Positions 1-8,359 of a DNA stretch of 64,000 nucleotides are shown here, in pieces. Made by a program: the position numbers and the translations under genes. The notes beneath the pieces were generated by a model. It was not told the DNA's origin, made no database searches, and saw nothing but the letters and a program-made list of their open reading frames with translations. The stretch covers positions 1,385,001 to 1,449,000 of the forward strand of contig NZ_CCXR01000001.1 of the NCBI RefSeq assembly GCF_000821085.1, written 5' to 3'. This DNA comes from Bacillus sp. B-jedd (GTDB lineage Bacteria; Bacillota; Bacilli; Bacillales; Cytobacillaceae). Numbering within the stretch: position 1 is the first letter of the stretch; each line of letters starts with the position of its first letter.

Positions 1-321
1 AGGGGGAGGAACTCCATCTATACGATTTGGTCAGCAAGTCGGAGGTGGATTTAAAACCCGTCCTAGCAGAATTGACAGGGAGCAATAAGCGAAATGTTAT
101 CTTCCATTTTACGCCCCAACTCGGTGGGTTTCCGTTTGCCATCCGACCTTTTAAAGGGAGCGAAACCTTGTTCATCCGTTTTGGCAGGAAATTCATTTTG
201 CCGGCGCGATTCAAACATCCTGTTACTTCGCAGGCGTAAGGAAAGTAGGTTATTTGTTTGCCCACGTTCAATTAATGAGTAAAATGGACTTAAGTTAATT
301 AAGTGAAGAGGGGGAACTAGG
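1..321. other. Gap before the first gene
   Basis: No convincing gene is seen here. Short open frames exist on both strands, but none has a ribosome binding site or a recognisable product. The stretch from about 60 to 235 has gene-like composition and may be a decayed coding or repeat segment cut by the window edge. A GAGGGGG ribosome binding site at about 308-314 belongs to the next gene. Confidence 0.4.
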
Positions 322-1296
322 ATGAGAAAAATGCCTTTGGAGAAAAGGGGAATTACTGACAGCAGGCTTGTGCTGGGCTGTATGGGATTCGGGGGCGGCT
401 GGGACAACAGCCCGATTAGCACCGAGGAAGAAAAAAAGGCGGAATGCGGAATTGAAGCGGCGCTGGAGACAGGTATTACAATGTTTGATCATGCGGATAT
501 TTATACGAGGGGAAAGGCGGAAAAAGTATTCGGAGGCTGGCTGAAGAAGAATCCTGGCATGAGGGAGAAGATTGTCATTCAGAGCAAATGCGGAATCCGG
601 GTGGCCGATGGGCAGTTTCCGGGACGCTATGATTTTTCAAAAGACTATATCCTCCGCTCAGTCGATGAAATACTTGACAGGCTCCAAACAGATTACTTGG
701 ACATCCTCCTCTTGCACAGGCCAGATCCGTTGATGGAGCCTGAGGAAGTGGCGGAAGCGTTCGAAAGATTGAAAAGCACCGGCAAGGTGAAAAACTTCGG
801 CGTTTCCAATATGAATGCGGGGCAGATTAAACTACTTCAAGCATATATTGGCAGCCCGCTTGTGGTGAACCAGCTTGAAATAAGCCTGAAAAAAATCGAT
901 TGGGTGGACCAGGGCGTCCATGTCAATCAGTCGGCGGGCAGAAACAGCCATTTTGCAGATGGGCTGTTGGAACATTGCATGCTTGAAGACATCCAGATCC
1001 AGGCGTGGTCGCCACTCGCTAAAGGCATCTATACCGGCGGGAAGGAGCCGGACACCCAGGCCGAAAATGCCACAGCTTCACTCGTTGCAAAAATGGCTGA
1101 GGAAAAAGAAACAACCCGTGAAGCAATAGTTCTTGGATGGCTGATGCGCCACCCGGCGAATATCCAGCCTGTCATTGGGACAACCAACCCTGAAAGAATC
1201 AGGAACTGCGGGGATGCAGTCCGCCAGTCAGTTCTTATGACAAGGGAAGAATGGTATTCTCTTTACATAACCTCCCGGGGAAACAGACTGCCTTAA
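322..1296 (+). CDS. Aldo/keto reductase (YcsN/YdhF-like)
   Basis: Predicted NAD(P)H-dependent oxidoreductase of the aldo/keto reductase superfamily, 324 residues, the normal size for a single (beta/alpha)8 barrel. The catalytic tetrad is visible as Asp56, Tyr61, Lys89 and His132 (in LLLHRPDP). The opening pattern LVLGCMGFGGGW resembles the B. subtilis YcsN / E. coli YdhF branch. The ATG at 322 follows a GAGGGGG ribosome binding site. The gene stands alone and ends at a strong hairpin terminator, so it is probably monocistronic. The physiological substrate cannot be told from sequence. Confidence 0.9.
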   Translation: MRKMPLEKRGITDSRLVLGCMGFGGGWDNSPISTEEEKKAECGIEAALETGITMFDHADIYTRGKAEKVFGGWLKKNPGMREKIVIQSKCGIRVADGQFPGRYDFSKDYILRSVDEILDRLQTDYLDILLLHRPDPLMEPEEVAEAFERLKSTGKVKNFGVSNMNAGQIKLLQAYIGSPLVVNQLEISLKKIDWVDQGVHVNQSAGRNSHFADGLLEHCMLEDIQIQAWSPLAKGIYTGGKEPDTQAENATASLVAKMAEEKETTREAIVLGWLMRHPANIQPVIGTTNPERIRNCGDAVRQSVLMTREEWYSLYITSRGNRLP

Positions 1297-1354
1297 AAAT
1301 GCTTCCCCGTTTGGCTGACAAGAAGTATAGTATAAACCTATGAAAACGGCTTAA

Positions 1355-1395
1355 GGCTGTCCCGTGCGACAATGCGGGACAGCCTCTGTTTTTTT
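1355..1395 (+). terminator. Rho-independent terminator after the aldo/keto reductase
   Basis: A perfect 10-bp stem GGCTGTCCCG / CGGGACAGCC with a 10-nt loop is followed by a run of seven T. Confidence 0.9.
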
Positions 1396-1425
1396 GGGTT
1401 GCTCAATGTTTTGTTTTAAATGCTC

Positions 1426-1779
1426 TTAATCCAAATCTGGCTGGAAGCCTATCAAATGCGCTTTTTTGTCGACTCCTACGCGGTTTTGGTCCGGGAAGGT
1501 TATGACAGAGCTGATGTATTCCCAAAGGATCAGTAAATTTGTAATGCATGTTTCTTCCACCTGATCCTCTTTAGGGATAGCTCTTCCTTCGTCATTCCTA
1601 ATCATTGTCCGCTTATAACATGGGTTTTCCACCCATATTCCGTAATTGTCGCTTTTTACGAGTTTGGCGAGGTACCATTCGTCAGGCCTGTAAATCCCGG
1701 TAACATCACCAACCATTTCTTGAGGGAAATTGCGCAGCTTTATTTGGATTCTCTCATTTTCAAATTCATCAAGAAGCAT
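1426..1779 (-). CDS. Hypothetical protein, 117 aa
   Basis: I do not recognise a family. The 117-residue soluble protein is rich in charged and aromatic residues, with no signal peptide, membrane segment or evident catalytic motif. The ATG at 1779 follows AGGAGAAATT at a good distance, which supports it as a real gene. It lies downstream of the Gly/Tyr-rich gene on the same strand, but a terminator-like hairpin at 1887-1936 separates the two, so it probably has its own promoter. Function unknown. Confidence 0.7.
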   Translation of the reverse strand: MLLDEFENERIQIKLRNFPQEMVGDVTGIYRPDEWYLAKLVKSDNYGIWVENPCYKRTMIRNDEGRAIPKEDQVEETCITNLLILWEYISSVITFPDQNRVGVDKKAHLIGFQPDLD

Positions 1780-1886
1780 ACTAATTTCTCCTTTCTATGT
1801 GTGATTCATTCTCTTTGTACTTCTTCCTTTTGAAAAGAATTCTAAACTTTTTTTTCACATTTCCCGACATTTCGACTTTGCCGAAA

Positions 1887-1936
1887 TTAAAAAAGGGCCT
1901 AGCTCTCTTATATTTGAGAGCCAAGCCTTTTTTAAA
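1887..1936 (-). terminator. Terminator of the Gly/Tyr-rich gene
   Basis: The imperfect stem AGGCttGGCTCTC / GAGAGCtaGGCCC (minus strand) is flanked by A-run and T-run, so it could act in both directions. It lies about 20 nt after the stop of the gene at 1956-2246. Confidence 0.7.
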
Positions 1937-1955
1937 AATACTTTTACTTATTGTT

Positions 1956-2246
1956 TCAGCGATAGCCGCCGTATCCGTAAGGGTACCCAATTCCATGATG
2001 ATGGTGGTGGTAGTGGCCGTACCCGTGATGAAGGCCTGGATAACCATAGTGGCCTCCCAATCCGCCATAACCGCCGAGTCCTCCGTATCCGCCATAACCT
2101 CCTATACCTGGATACCCTCCAACTCCGCCATAACCCGGATAACCTCCCATGCCCCCATAGCCATGATATCCCCCTAAACCGCCATAACCTGGAAATCCTC
2201 CCATGCCCATTCCTGGGACATTCATTGGAAATTGTCTATTATCCAT
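1956..2246 (-). CDS. Gly/Tyr/His-rich low-complexity protein, probably spore-coat related
   Basis: A 96-residue protein built almost entirely of GYGG/GGYP-type short repeats, with a histidine-rich stretch (YHHHHHG) near the C-terminus. Such compositions occur in Bacillus spore-coat and exosporium-associated proteins, but no specific family is recognised. The start ATG-GAT at 2246 is chosen because GGAGGAGG lies 9 nt upstream. Two upstream in-frame ATGs lie on or before the ribosome binding site. The repeats are at the protein level with varied codons, so slippage is not obvious. The histidines could bind metal, which is inference only. Confidence 0.75.
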   Translation of the reverse strand: MDNRQFPMNVPGMGMGGFPGYGGLGGYHGYGGMGGYPGYGGVGGYPGIGGYGGYGGLGGYGGLGGHYGYPGLHHGYGHYHHHHHGIGYPYGYGGYR

Positions 2247-2394
2247 TCCCGACATCCTCCTCCTTTTTTCCATCCACGATAGTTTATGAAAAACTCATTT
2301 CCCATGTGAACGAATTGGAGATATGCATCGGAATTTATTGGATAAACCATAAGAGGAAGAGGGCATGATAATTTTTGTCCCGCCGAAAACAAAT

Positions 2395-2418
2395 GAAAAA
2401 CCTGGCATATTGCCAGGC
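2395..2418 (-). terminator. Terminator of the 42-aa peptide gene
   Basis: The stem CCTGGCA/TGCCAGG with a tiny loop is followed, in minus orientation, by TTTTT. Confidence 0.65.
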
Positions 2419-2431
2419 GGGCTGATTGCGA

Positions 2432-2560
2432 TTATTTTTTATCCGTGCATTCTTCCTGCGGTTTAAAGGGATTCCGTTCAGGCTCAATATCTTTGCCTAA
2501 TTTTTCTTTTTTTTCCTGCTCAAGAGAGTCACTTTTCTCTTTATCATTATTTACAGACAT
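2432..2560 (-). CDS. Small acidic/basic peptide, 42 aa, hypothetical
   Basis: A short hydrophilic protein beginning MSVNNDKEKSDSLEQ and ending EECTDKK. The ATG at 2560 is preceded by GGAAGGAAGAGGG, a good though close ribosome binding site, and the stop is followed about 14 nt on by a terminator hairpin. These signals together support a real gene despite the length. The charge pattern resembles small hydrophilic sporulation or desiccation proteins of bacilli, and it sits directly downstream of a similar hydrophilic gene. Function unknown. Confidence 0.6.
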   Translation of the reverse strand: MSVNNDKEKSDSLEQEKKEKLGKDIEPERNPFKPQEECTDKK

Positions 2561-2622
2561 CCCTCTTCCTTCCAATGGAGGTTTTTCAGATTCAAAAAGC
2601 TAAAAATGTTTGGGATAGATCT

Positions 2623-2850
2623 TTACATTCCTGTTTTATACTTTCGGGCACTTGATGACTCATCCTTGGTGTGATGTTCCCTTTTCTCTTCCTTTTGCTC
2701 GATTTTTAAATCTTCCATAGGAATAGGATCGACATTTTGTTCGCTTTCGAATTTGTCGAAAAGGCTTTCTTTTGCGGTAGGATATTGTTCAGGGTGATCC
2801 CTGTTTCCTTGCTTAGAGCTGCCGGGAGTTTGGTTATCTCTGGTTTCCAT
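2623..2850 (-). CDS. Hydrophilic hypothetical protein, 75 aa
   Basis: A highly charged, probably disordered protein beginning METRDNQTPGSSKQG, with no membrane segment. The start at 2850 is preferred over an upstream ATG at 2952 because AAAGGAGAGGTGATAG lies just ahead of it. The longer version would add an unrelated hydrophobic stretch without a ribosome binding site. It is probably co-transcribed with the 42-aa gene 62 nt downstream. Small disordered proteins of this kind are common in spore-formers. No family is recognised. Confidence 0.6.
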   Translation of the reverse strand: METRDNQTPGSSKQGNRDHPEQYPTAKESLFDKFESEQNVDPIPMEDLKIEQKEEKREHHTKDESSSARKYKTGM

Positions 2851-3003
2851 CACTATCACCTCTCCTTTATGTATACCCATTCGAATGATTGAATAAAACA
2901 CGTTGGCAATTAGCGAAGGGAGATATCTCGAAGGTGGATAATTTTTTTCCAAGACAGAGATAAATATAGGTTTTTTTACATATACCTTTCTACGGATGAA
3001 GTT

Positions 3004-3032
3004 TTGAAAACGCTTAAACGGGTATATATAAG
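3004..3032 (+). promoter_or_regulatory. Promoter of cphBA with overlapping cre-like site
   Basis: The -35 TTGAAA (3004-3009) and -10 TATAAG (3027-3032) are 17 bp apart. Positions 3005-3018 read TGAAAACGCTTAAA, matching 13 of 14 positions of the CcpA operator consensus TGWAARCGYTWNCW and covering the -35. Repression of the cyanophycin genes by CcpA on preferred sugars is inferred. Confidence 0.6.
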
Positions 3033-3064
3033 ATGTTCAATTTGAAAATTTTACCGGACAGGTG

Positions 3065-3874
3065 ATGATTTTGAAACGTGGCCCTTTGTTGATTATTGGA
3101 GGTGCGGAAGAAAAATACCGCGGAGTAACCATACTGAAGAAATTTGTCGAGCTCGCCTCCAAAAGGGAAGGAAAAGTTGGCATTCTTACTACCGCCACGA
3201 AAATTCCCAAACAGGTCGGCAGTGAATACAAAGAAGTGTTCGAAAACCTTGGGATTAAAGAGGCAGTGACAATCGATGTGAATTCGAGGGAAATGTCTGA
3301 AGATCCAATAATATTGGAAACAGTTGAGGGCCTATCTGCTCTTTTTATTACCGGTGGCGACCAGAGCAGGCTGACACAGATGATCACAGGCAGTCGACTG
3401 CATAAGCTGTTTTATGATATGTGGCAAAATGGGCTGGTGATTGGAGGAACAAGCGCTGGTGCTTCCATCATGGGAAAACATATGATTGTCAATGCCCTTA
3501 CAAAGGATTCGGATGATGTCCTTCGAGTGGAAATGGACAACGGGTTTGGCTTTATGTCAGACATGCTGATTGACCAGCATTTTTCGCAAAGGTCCCGGTT
3601 TGACAGGCTTCTTGGCGCGATAGCCGGAAATCCGAATTTAATGGGAATTGGCATTGATGAAAATACTGCCATCCTGGTTGATGGCGGCCAATTCGATGTA
3701 ATTGGGGAACACCAGGTGCTTATACTTGACGGTAAAGAGAATGCTTATGTTGAAGTAAAAAAATCCGATAATGGGAGTGAGGAGCTCACCTTATCAAACT
3801 TTAAACTTCACACCCTGACTCACGGCTATAAATTTGACCTTCAAAATAGAAAATTAATCGTAAAAGGGGAGTAA
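3065..3874 (+). CDS. cphB: Cyanophycinase (peptidase S51)
   Basis: Intracellular serine exopeptidase that breaks the storage polymer cyanophycin (multi-L-arginyl-poly-L-aspartate) into beta-Asp-Arg dipeptides. The family hallmarks are an N-terminal LLIIGGAEEK strand, an ITGGDQSR motif, and the nucleophile elbow GTSAGAS with the catalytic Ser at about residue 130. The size of about 269 residues is normal. Start choice is uncertain: GTG 3062, ATG 3065 and TTG 3071 are all in frame. TTG 3071 has AGGTGAT just upstream and gives an MKRGPLLIIGG N-terminus. It is followed 3 nt later by cphA, so synthesis and breakdown are co-expressed. Confidence 0.93.
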   Translation: MILKRGPLLIIGGAEEKYRGVTILKKFVELASKREGKVGILTTATKIPKQVGSEYKEVFENLGIKEAVTIDVNSREMSEDPIILETVEGLSALFITGGDQSRLTQMITGSRLHKLFYDMWQNGLVIGGTSAGASIMGKHMIVNALTKDSDDVLRVEMDNGFGFMSDMLIDQHFSQRSRFDRLLGAIAGNPNLMGIGIDENTAILVDGGQFDVIGEHQVLILDGKENAYVEVKKSDNGSEELTLSNFKLHTLTHGYKFDLQNRKLIVKGE

Positions 3875-3877
3875 ATC

Positions 3878-6514
3878 ATGAAGATTAACCGGGTACGGTA
3901 TTTAAAGGGGCCAAATTACTTTAGCTATAAACCGACAATGTGGTTTGAACTGGATTTGGAAGAGTTGGAATTCAGCCCGTCAAATATGCTTTCCGGGTTC
4001 ACTAGCGCATTAATGAAAACCCTCCCAAGCCTAAGGAGCCATACATGCTCCCTCGGTTATGAAGGAGGGTTTGTCGAGCGCCTGGAAGAAGGAACCTGGA
4101 TGGGCCATATTCTCGAGCATATAGCGATTGAATTGCAATACCTTGCCGGCATCATGGTTAAAAGAGGGAAAACGATAACCAGCAACAAAAAGGGGATTTA
4201 TTTTGTTACATACGATTACCGTGAGCCTAAGTCAGGTTTATATGCATTTGAAGCGGCAATGGAAATAGTCGGCAGCATTCTCGCTGGTGCTTCGTCCGTT
4301 GATGCAAAACCTTATATCAAACAGATTGAAAATCTTTATTATCAGAATAAACTAGGGCCAAGTACAGAGGCGATTTACAATGCAGCCTTCGCAAAAGGGA
4401 TTCCCGTCGAGCGGATTGGTTCAGACAGTATGGTCCGCCTTGGCACAGGCAAAAAGCAGAAGTTCGTCCAGGCAACGATTACTAGCCAGACTTCCTATCT
4501 TGCGGTGGAAAATGCCTGTGACAAGCAAATCACAAAGACTATTCTCTCAAGTGTGGGTGTCCCTGTACCCGAGGGGGATTCAGCCTGCTCGACAGAGGAA
4601 ATTTTCGAATTGGCCGAACGTGTCGGTTTTCCACTCGTCATTAAACCCCTCAACGGGAATCAAGGCCGGGGGGTCCTGACCAATATTAAAAACAGGGAGG
4701 AGCTTTTCGGCATTCTCCATTGCGTTGAAAACCAGGAAACTGAAATGATTGTTGAAAGGTATTATGAAGGCCATGATTACAGACTTCTCGTTGTCGATGG
4801 TGAACTAATTGCAGCGAGCATGAGAATTGCTCCGTTCATCATCGGGAATGGAAAGGACTCAATCAGGAAACTAATTGAAGAAGAAAATAAAAATCCGCTC
4901 AGAGGGGACGGGCATGAAAAGCCGATGACAAAAATCCCCTTGAATACAATCGTTGCCTGCCATCTCGAGAAATCCAATATGACACTAGATACCATTCCTG
5001 AACCGGGAAGGGTTATCCCCGTGGCCGGTAACGCCAACCTTTCCACGGGCGGAATGGCAATCGACGTGACGGATGAGGTCCATCATTCTATCAAGGAAAT
5101 GGCGGCACTTGCGGCAAAGTCGATTGGTCTGGATGTGGCTGGCGTTGATTTTATTTGTCCCGATATAACGGCTCCTCTTAATAGCACAACGTCTGCAGTC
5201 GTTGAAGTTAATGCCGCCCCGGGAATCAGGATGCACCATTATCCCTCTAAGGGAAAGGCGAGGGATGTAGGGAAGGCGATTGTGGATTATTTATTCAAAA
5301 CAAGGGAAGAAGCGGCAATCCCGATTATCGCTATTACAGGAACAAATGGTAAAACGACAACTACCAGGATGATCAAGCACTTCCTGGAAAGGGACGGATA
5401 TACGGTCGGAATGACGAATTCAGATGGTGTCTACATTGGGAACCGGACAATCGATGAAGGTGATTGCAGCGGGCCAATCAGCGCGAGGAAAATCCTGTCC
5501 AATCCCGAGGTGGATGCGGCAGTCCTTGAATCAGCGAGGGGAGGAATCCTTCGTGAGGGCTTGGCTTTTAGGGAATGCGATGTGGGTATTGTTACGAATG
5601 TTTCCGAAGACCATCTGGGTCAGGATGGGATTGAGGATTTCTGCCAGCTAGTAAAATTAAAAAGACTTATTCCTGAGGTAGTCAGGGAAGATGGCGTCTG
5701 CATTTTAAATGCGGACGATCCCGAGGTCATCCAGATGGCATCCCACACAAGAGCCCGAATTGTTTATACAAGCCTGTTCCACACAAATCATCATATTGAG
5801 GAAGCCATTGAAAGAGGATCAACTGTTTGGTACCTCGGAGAGGATAACTGGGTAACATGTGTGGAAGAGGGAAAAGCCATTAAACTGCTTCCAGTAAAAG
5901 ATATCCCTGTAACAATCGAGGGGAAGGCCAGGCACAATATCGCCAACCTTCTTCAAGCCCTCGCCGCCGCGCATTGCCAGGGAGTAGAAATCGAAACACT
6001 GAGGGAAAAGGCTCTAAGGTTTAAACCTGACCAGGAGCAGTCAAAAGGCCGGTTCAATAGCTTTGAATTGGATGGCAGATTGGTGATTGTAGATTACGCC
6101 CATAATATCGCCGGCTTGAATGCGTTTTTTGAAACAGCCAATCATTTCAGGCAAGGAATTACGACAACGGTCCTATCTTCCCCGGGAGACAGGCAGGACC
6201 ATGAAATACGCGAAATGGCAAGAATAGCCATCAAAAATTCCGATCGGGTTATCATTCGGGAAGATGAGGACCTCCGCGGCAGGGCACCGTATGAAACAGC
6301 CAATATGATGCATGCGGCAGCTCTTAGGGAAAAAGGCGGGACCGGGAAACAGCTATCCATCATCAAAGATGAACTCAAGGCTTATCACGAGGCTTGGAAC
6401 CTTTCGATGCCGGGTGACTCATTGCTTTTCCTTTATGAAAAGTTTTCTGTTATTACCGATTTTCTCTCGGAAGTTAGTGGCAGGAAGAAAATTCTGGCTA
6501 AAAAGATTATTTAG
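3878..6514 (+). CDS. cphA: Cyanophycin synthetase
   Basis: Makes cyanophycin from aspartate and arginine by two ATP-dependent ligations. At 878 residues it has the usual length and three-part structure: an N-terminal domain (about 1-160, with a GHILEHIAIELQ helix), an ATP-grasp domain (about 215-470, with PLVIKPLNGNQGRG and VVEVNAAPGIR), and a Mur-ligase-like domain whose P-loop GTNGKTTTTRM starts near 487. The ATG at 3878 follows AAAAGGGGAG. The operon order cphB-cphA with a 3-nt gap indicates a complete storage system. CphA occurs patchily in Firmicutes. Confidence 0.96.
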   Translation: MKINRVRYLKGPNYFSYKPTMWFELDLEELEFSPSNMLSGFTSALMKTLPSLRSHTCSLGYEGGFVERLEEGTWMGHILEHIAIELQYLAGIMVKRGKTITSNKKGIYFVTYDYREPKSGLYAFEAAMEIVGSILAGASSVDAKPYIKQIENLYYQNKLGPSTEAIYNAAFAKGIPVERIGSDSMVRLGTGKKQKFVQATITSQTSYLAVENACDKQITKTILSSVGVPVPEGDSACSTEEIFELAERVGFPLVIKPLNGNQGRGVLTNIKNREELFGILHCVENQETEMIVERYYEGHDYRLLVVDGELIAASMRIAPFIIGNGKDSIRKLIEEENKNPLRGDGHEKPMTKIPLNTIVACHLEKSNMTLDTIPEPGRVIPVAGNANLSTGGMAIDVTDEVHHSIKEMAALAAKSIGLDVAGVDFICPDITAPLNSTTSAVVEVNAAPGIRMHHYPSKGKARDVGKAIVDYLFKTREEAAIPIIAITGTNGKTTTTRMIKHFLERDGYTVGMTNSDGVYIGNRTIDEGDCSGPISARKILSNPEVDAAVLESARGGILREGLAFRECDVGIVTNVSEDHLGQDGIEDFCQLVKLKRLIPEVVREDGVCILNADDPEVIQMASHTRARIVYTSLFHTNHHIEEAIERGSTVWYLGEDNWVTCVEEGKAIKLLPVKDIPVTIEGKARHNIANLLQALAAAHCQGVEIETLREKALRFKPDQEQSKGRFNSFELDGRLVIVDYAHNIAGLNAFFETANHFRQGITTTVLSSPGDRQDHEIREMARIAIKNSDRVIIREDEDLRGRAPYETANMMHAAALREKGGTGKQLSIIKDELKAYHEAWNLSMPGDSLLFLYEKFSVITDFLSEVSGRKKILAKKII

Positions 6515-6638
6515 GGGATGCCCGTATGGCTTCCCTTTTTATTTTTTTCGACAAAAGCTTCGCATTACGGCTTGTTAATCGTTATAATTAACAGTAATAC
6601 AATATTATTGGTTTCAAAAGCTGCCGGGAGAGAAAACT

Positions 6639-7670
6639 ATGTGGAAGAAATGGATCGTTTTAGCAGTCGTAATACTGCTTTTTATATTTTTCATACCTTA
6701 CAGCCTGCCGCTTTTATTCGCGCTTGTTACAGCTGTCCTGCTCGAAGGGCTTGTCGGCTATTTCCAAAAAAAATTAAAGCTTAGCAGGATGAAATCAGTC
6801 ATCGCCTCTTTCATCGCATTTCTGCTTGGTATTTTGGTTATCGGATACAACCTGTTCCTCATCCTTTTTCAACAGGTTCTAAATCTTTCCGAGAAAACCC
6901 CTACTTACGTAAGGGATCTTTATTCCTCAGGGATCAAGCCACTGATAAGGAAATGGAAAGCATACTCGCAGACGCTTCCGCCAGATGTGATTGCCTCTAT
7001 AGAAAAGACCCTTGACGAATCCGTAAATACAGTTGATAGGTTTGTACAGGAAATTATCCATGTGCTAATCGGTTTTTTAACCTCCATACCCGGATTCCTG
7101 ATTGAGTTCCTGATCTATTTGGTAGCACTGTTTTTAATCAGCATGGAGCTGCCGGAAATAAAGGCTTCCATTAAGTCCAGGTTGACGGAAAATACGAAGA
7201 AAAAAGTTTCCATTGTCCTTAACCAATTAACGAAGGCTGGCGTCGGGTTTATTAAAGCACAAATCATTCTGAGCCTCATTACGTTTTTTCTTGCCTTTAC
7301 AGGGCTTCTTCTCTTAAAAGTAAAGTATGCAGCGCTTTTTTCCCTGCTGATCGTACTGGTCGATATCCTGCCTATTCTCGGGACGGGATCCTTCCTTGTT
7401 CCGTGGGCCGTCATCTCTATTATGCAGGGGAAACAGTTCCTGGGAATCGGCTTGATCATCCTGTTTGTGGCCATTACAGTCATCAGGCGAATCATCGAGC
7501 CAAAGGTTTATGCAACCAGCCTGGGTATATCTCCGCTTGCCTCACTTGCCAGCTTGTACATTGGTTTCAAGCTGATTGGCTTTGTCGGATTATTCGCCGG
7601 CCCGGCACTGGTCATTTTAATTGATGCGCTCGTCAAGGTAAATGTCATTAAAATGAACTTTAAATTATAA
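6639..7670 (+). CDS. AI-2E/permease-family membrane protein, YtvI-like
   Basis: A 343-residue polytopic membrane protein of the AI-2E exporter (PerM) family, with about seven to eight hydrophobic segments: paired N-terminal helices, a soluble loop around 90-140, and a C-terminal block. The DILPILGTGSFLVPWA motif matches the sporulation membrane protein YtvI group of bacilli. Its role in sporulation is known only by family. The ATG at 6639 follows GGGAGAG. It lies 124 nt after cphA in the same direction with no obvious terminator between, so read-through from the cphBA promoter is possible. Confidence 0.85.
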   Translation: MWKKWIVLAVVILLFIFFIPYSLPLLFALVTAVLLEGLVGYFQKKLKLSRMKSVIASFIAFLLGILVIGYNLFLILFQQVLNLSEKTPTYVRDLYSSGIKPLIRKWKAYSQTLPPDVIASIEKTLDESVNTVDRFVQEIIHVLIGFLTSIPGFLIEFLIYLVALFLISMELPEIKASIKSRLTENTKKKVSIVLNQLTKAGVGFIKAQIILSLITFFLAFTGLLLLKVKYAALFSLLIVLVDILPILGTGSFLVPWAVISIMQGKQFLGIGLIILFVAITVIRRIIEPKVYATSLGISPLASLASLYIGFKLIGFVGLFAGPALVILIDALVKVNVIKMNFKL

Positions 7671-7676
7671 TTGCTG

Positions 7677-7701
7677 AAGGACCCGGGAGCGGGTCCTTTT
7701 T
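7677..7701 (+). terminator. Terminator after the YtvI-like gene
   Basis: The stem GGACCC/GGGTCC is followed by a short T-run. Confidence 0.8.
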
Positions 7702-7854
7702 CATTTGTATTTACCCATTTGCCGGCTATTAATGGAAATTGGACCCCGAGTATGAGTTTACATATGCCCATTTATGAAAAATCCTTCTGTGTCTATTGCA
7801 CATTTTCAGGTTAGTGAATAGGATATATGGACTTAACAAAAGGAGGTAATGTGA

Positions 7855-7965
7855 ATGTCTGGTGGAGCATGCGGTTACGGCGGAGGTTTTGCCCTGCTAG
7901 TTGTCCTATTCATTCTGTTAGTTATCATCGGGGCTTCCTGGGGATACGGCGGATTCTATTATTAA
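7855..7965 (+). CDS. YjcZ-family sporulation peptide, 36 aa
   Basis: A 36-residue peptide with a Gly/Tyr-rich head (SGGACGYGGGF), a hydrophobic helix (ALLVVLFILLVIIGAS) and a GYGGFYY tail. This is the pattern of the YjcZ family of tiny sporulation proteins found in most Bacillus genomes. AAAGGAGGT lies 7-8 nt before the ATG at 7855. It is followed 18 nt later by a paralogue. It is likely membrane associated and expressed in sporulation; the molecular role is unknown. Confidence 0.85.
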   Translation: MSGGACGYGGGFALLVVLFILLVIIGASWGYGGFYY

Positions 7966-7983
7966 ATAGGGGGAGGTTCTAAT

Positions 7984-8121
7984 ATGTTTGGATATGGATA
8001 CGGCGGTTACGGATATGGCTGTGGCGGCTATGGTGGCGGCTATGGTGGGGGCTTTGCCCTTATAGTTGTCCTGTTTATCCTTCTGATTATAGTTGGTGCT
8101 GCATGTTTTAGATTCTGCTGA
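7984..8121 (+). CDS. YjcZ-family sporulation peptide, 45 aa
   Basis: A second YjcZ-type peptide, 45 residues: an extended GYGYGG-repeat head containing one Cys, then the conserved [18 protein letters not shown] helix and a Cys-containing tail (AACFRFC). The GGGGGAGGT ribosome binding site precedes the ATG at 7984. It forms a two-gene unit with the upstream paralogue, probably by tandem duplication, and ends at a strong terminator. Unlike the first copy it has three cysteines, which may allow crosslinking (inference). Confidence 0.85.
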   Translation: MFGYGYGGYGYGCGGYGGGYGGGFALIVVLFILLIIVGAACFRFC

Positions 8122-8130
8122 TGTGCGGCA

Positions 8131-8160
8131 AAAGGCTGGCCTGCGGGCCAGCCTTTTTTT
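8131..8160 (+). terminator. Terminator of the yjcZ pair
   Basis: AAAGGCTGGCC / GGCCAGCC hairpin followed by seven T. Confidence 0.9.
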
Positions 8161-8359
8161 ATCCTTCTTTTTGCCCAGCTTTAGTGAATTGAAGCCCCCC
8201 TTCTTATCATATTTTCTAAAAATTTTCTTCAAACTTTTTAAGGGAATGGAAGAAGTTTGTCAACATATAGCGGTTTCCTTCGAATAAAAGTTTGGAAGTC
8301 GAAATAATGGGTAAAACGATAGAGGCTTTGAAAATACATACAAAATATAGGAGGAAAAA

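Noticed and set aside
27..239. 70-aa forward frame and a 119-aa reverse frame at the left edge
   Set aside because: Neither has a ribosome binding site, they overlap in opposite directions, and no family is recognised; kept as unexplained sequence only.
8280..8359. Possible cre site before the sugar importer
   Set aside because: The best match misses several fixed positions of the consensus, so it is not reported.
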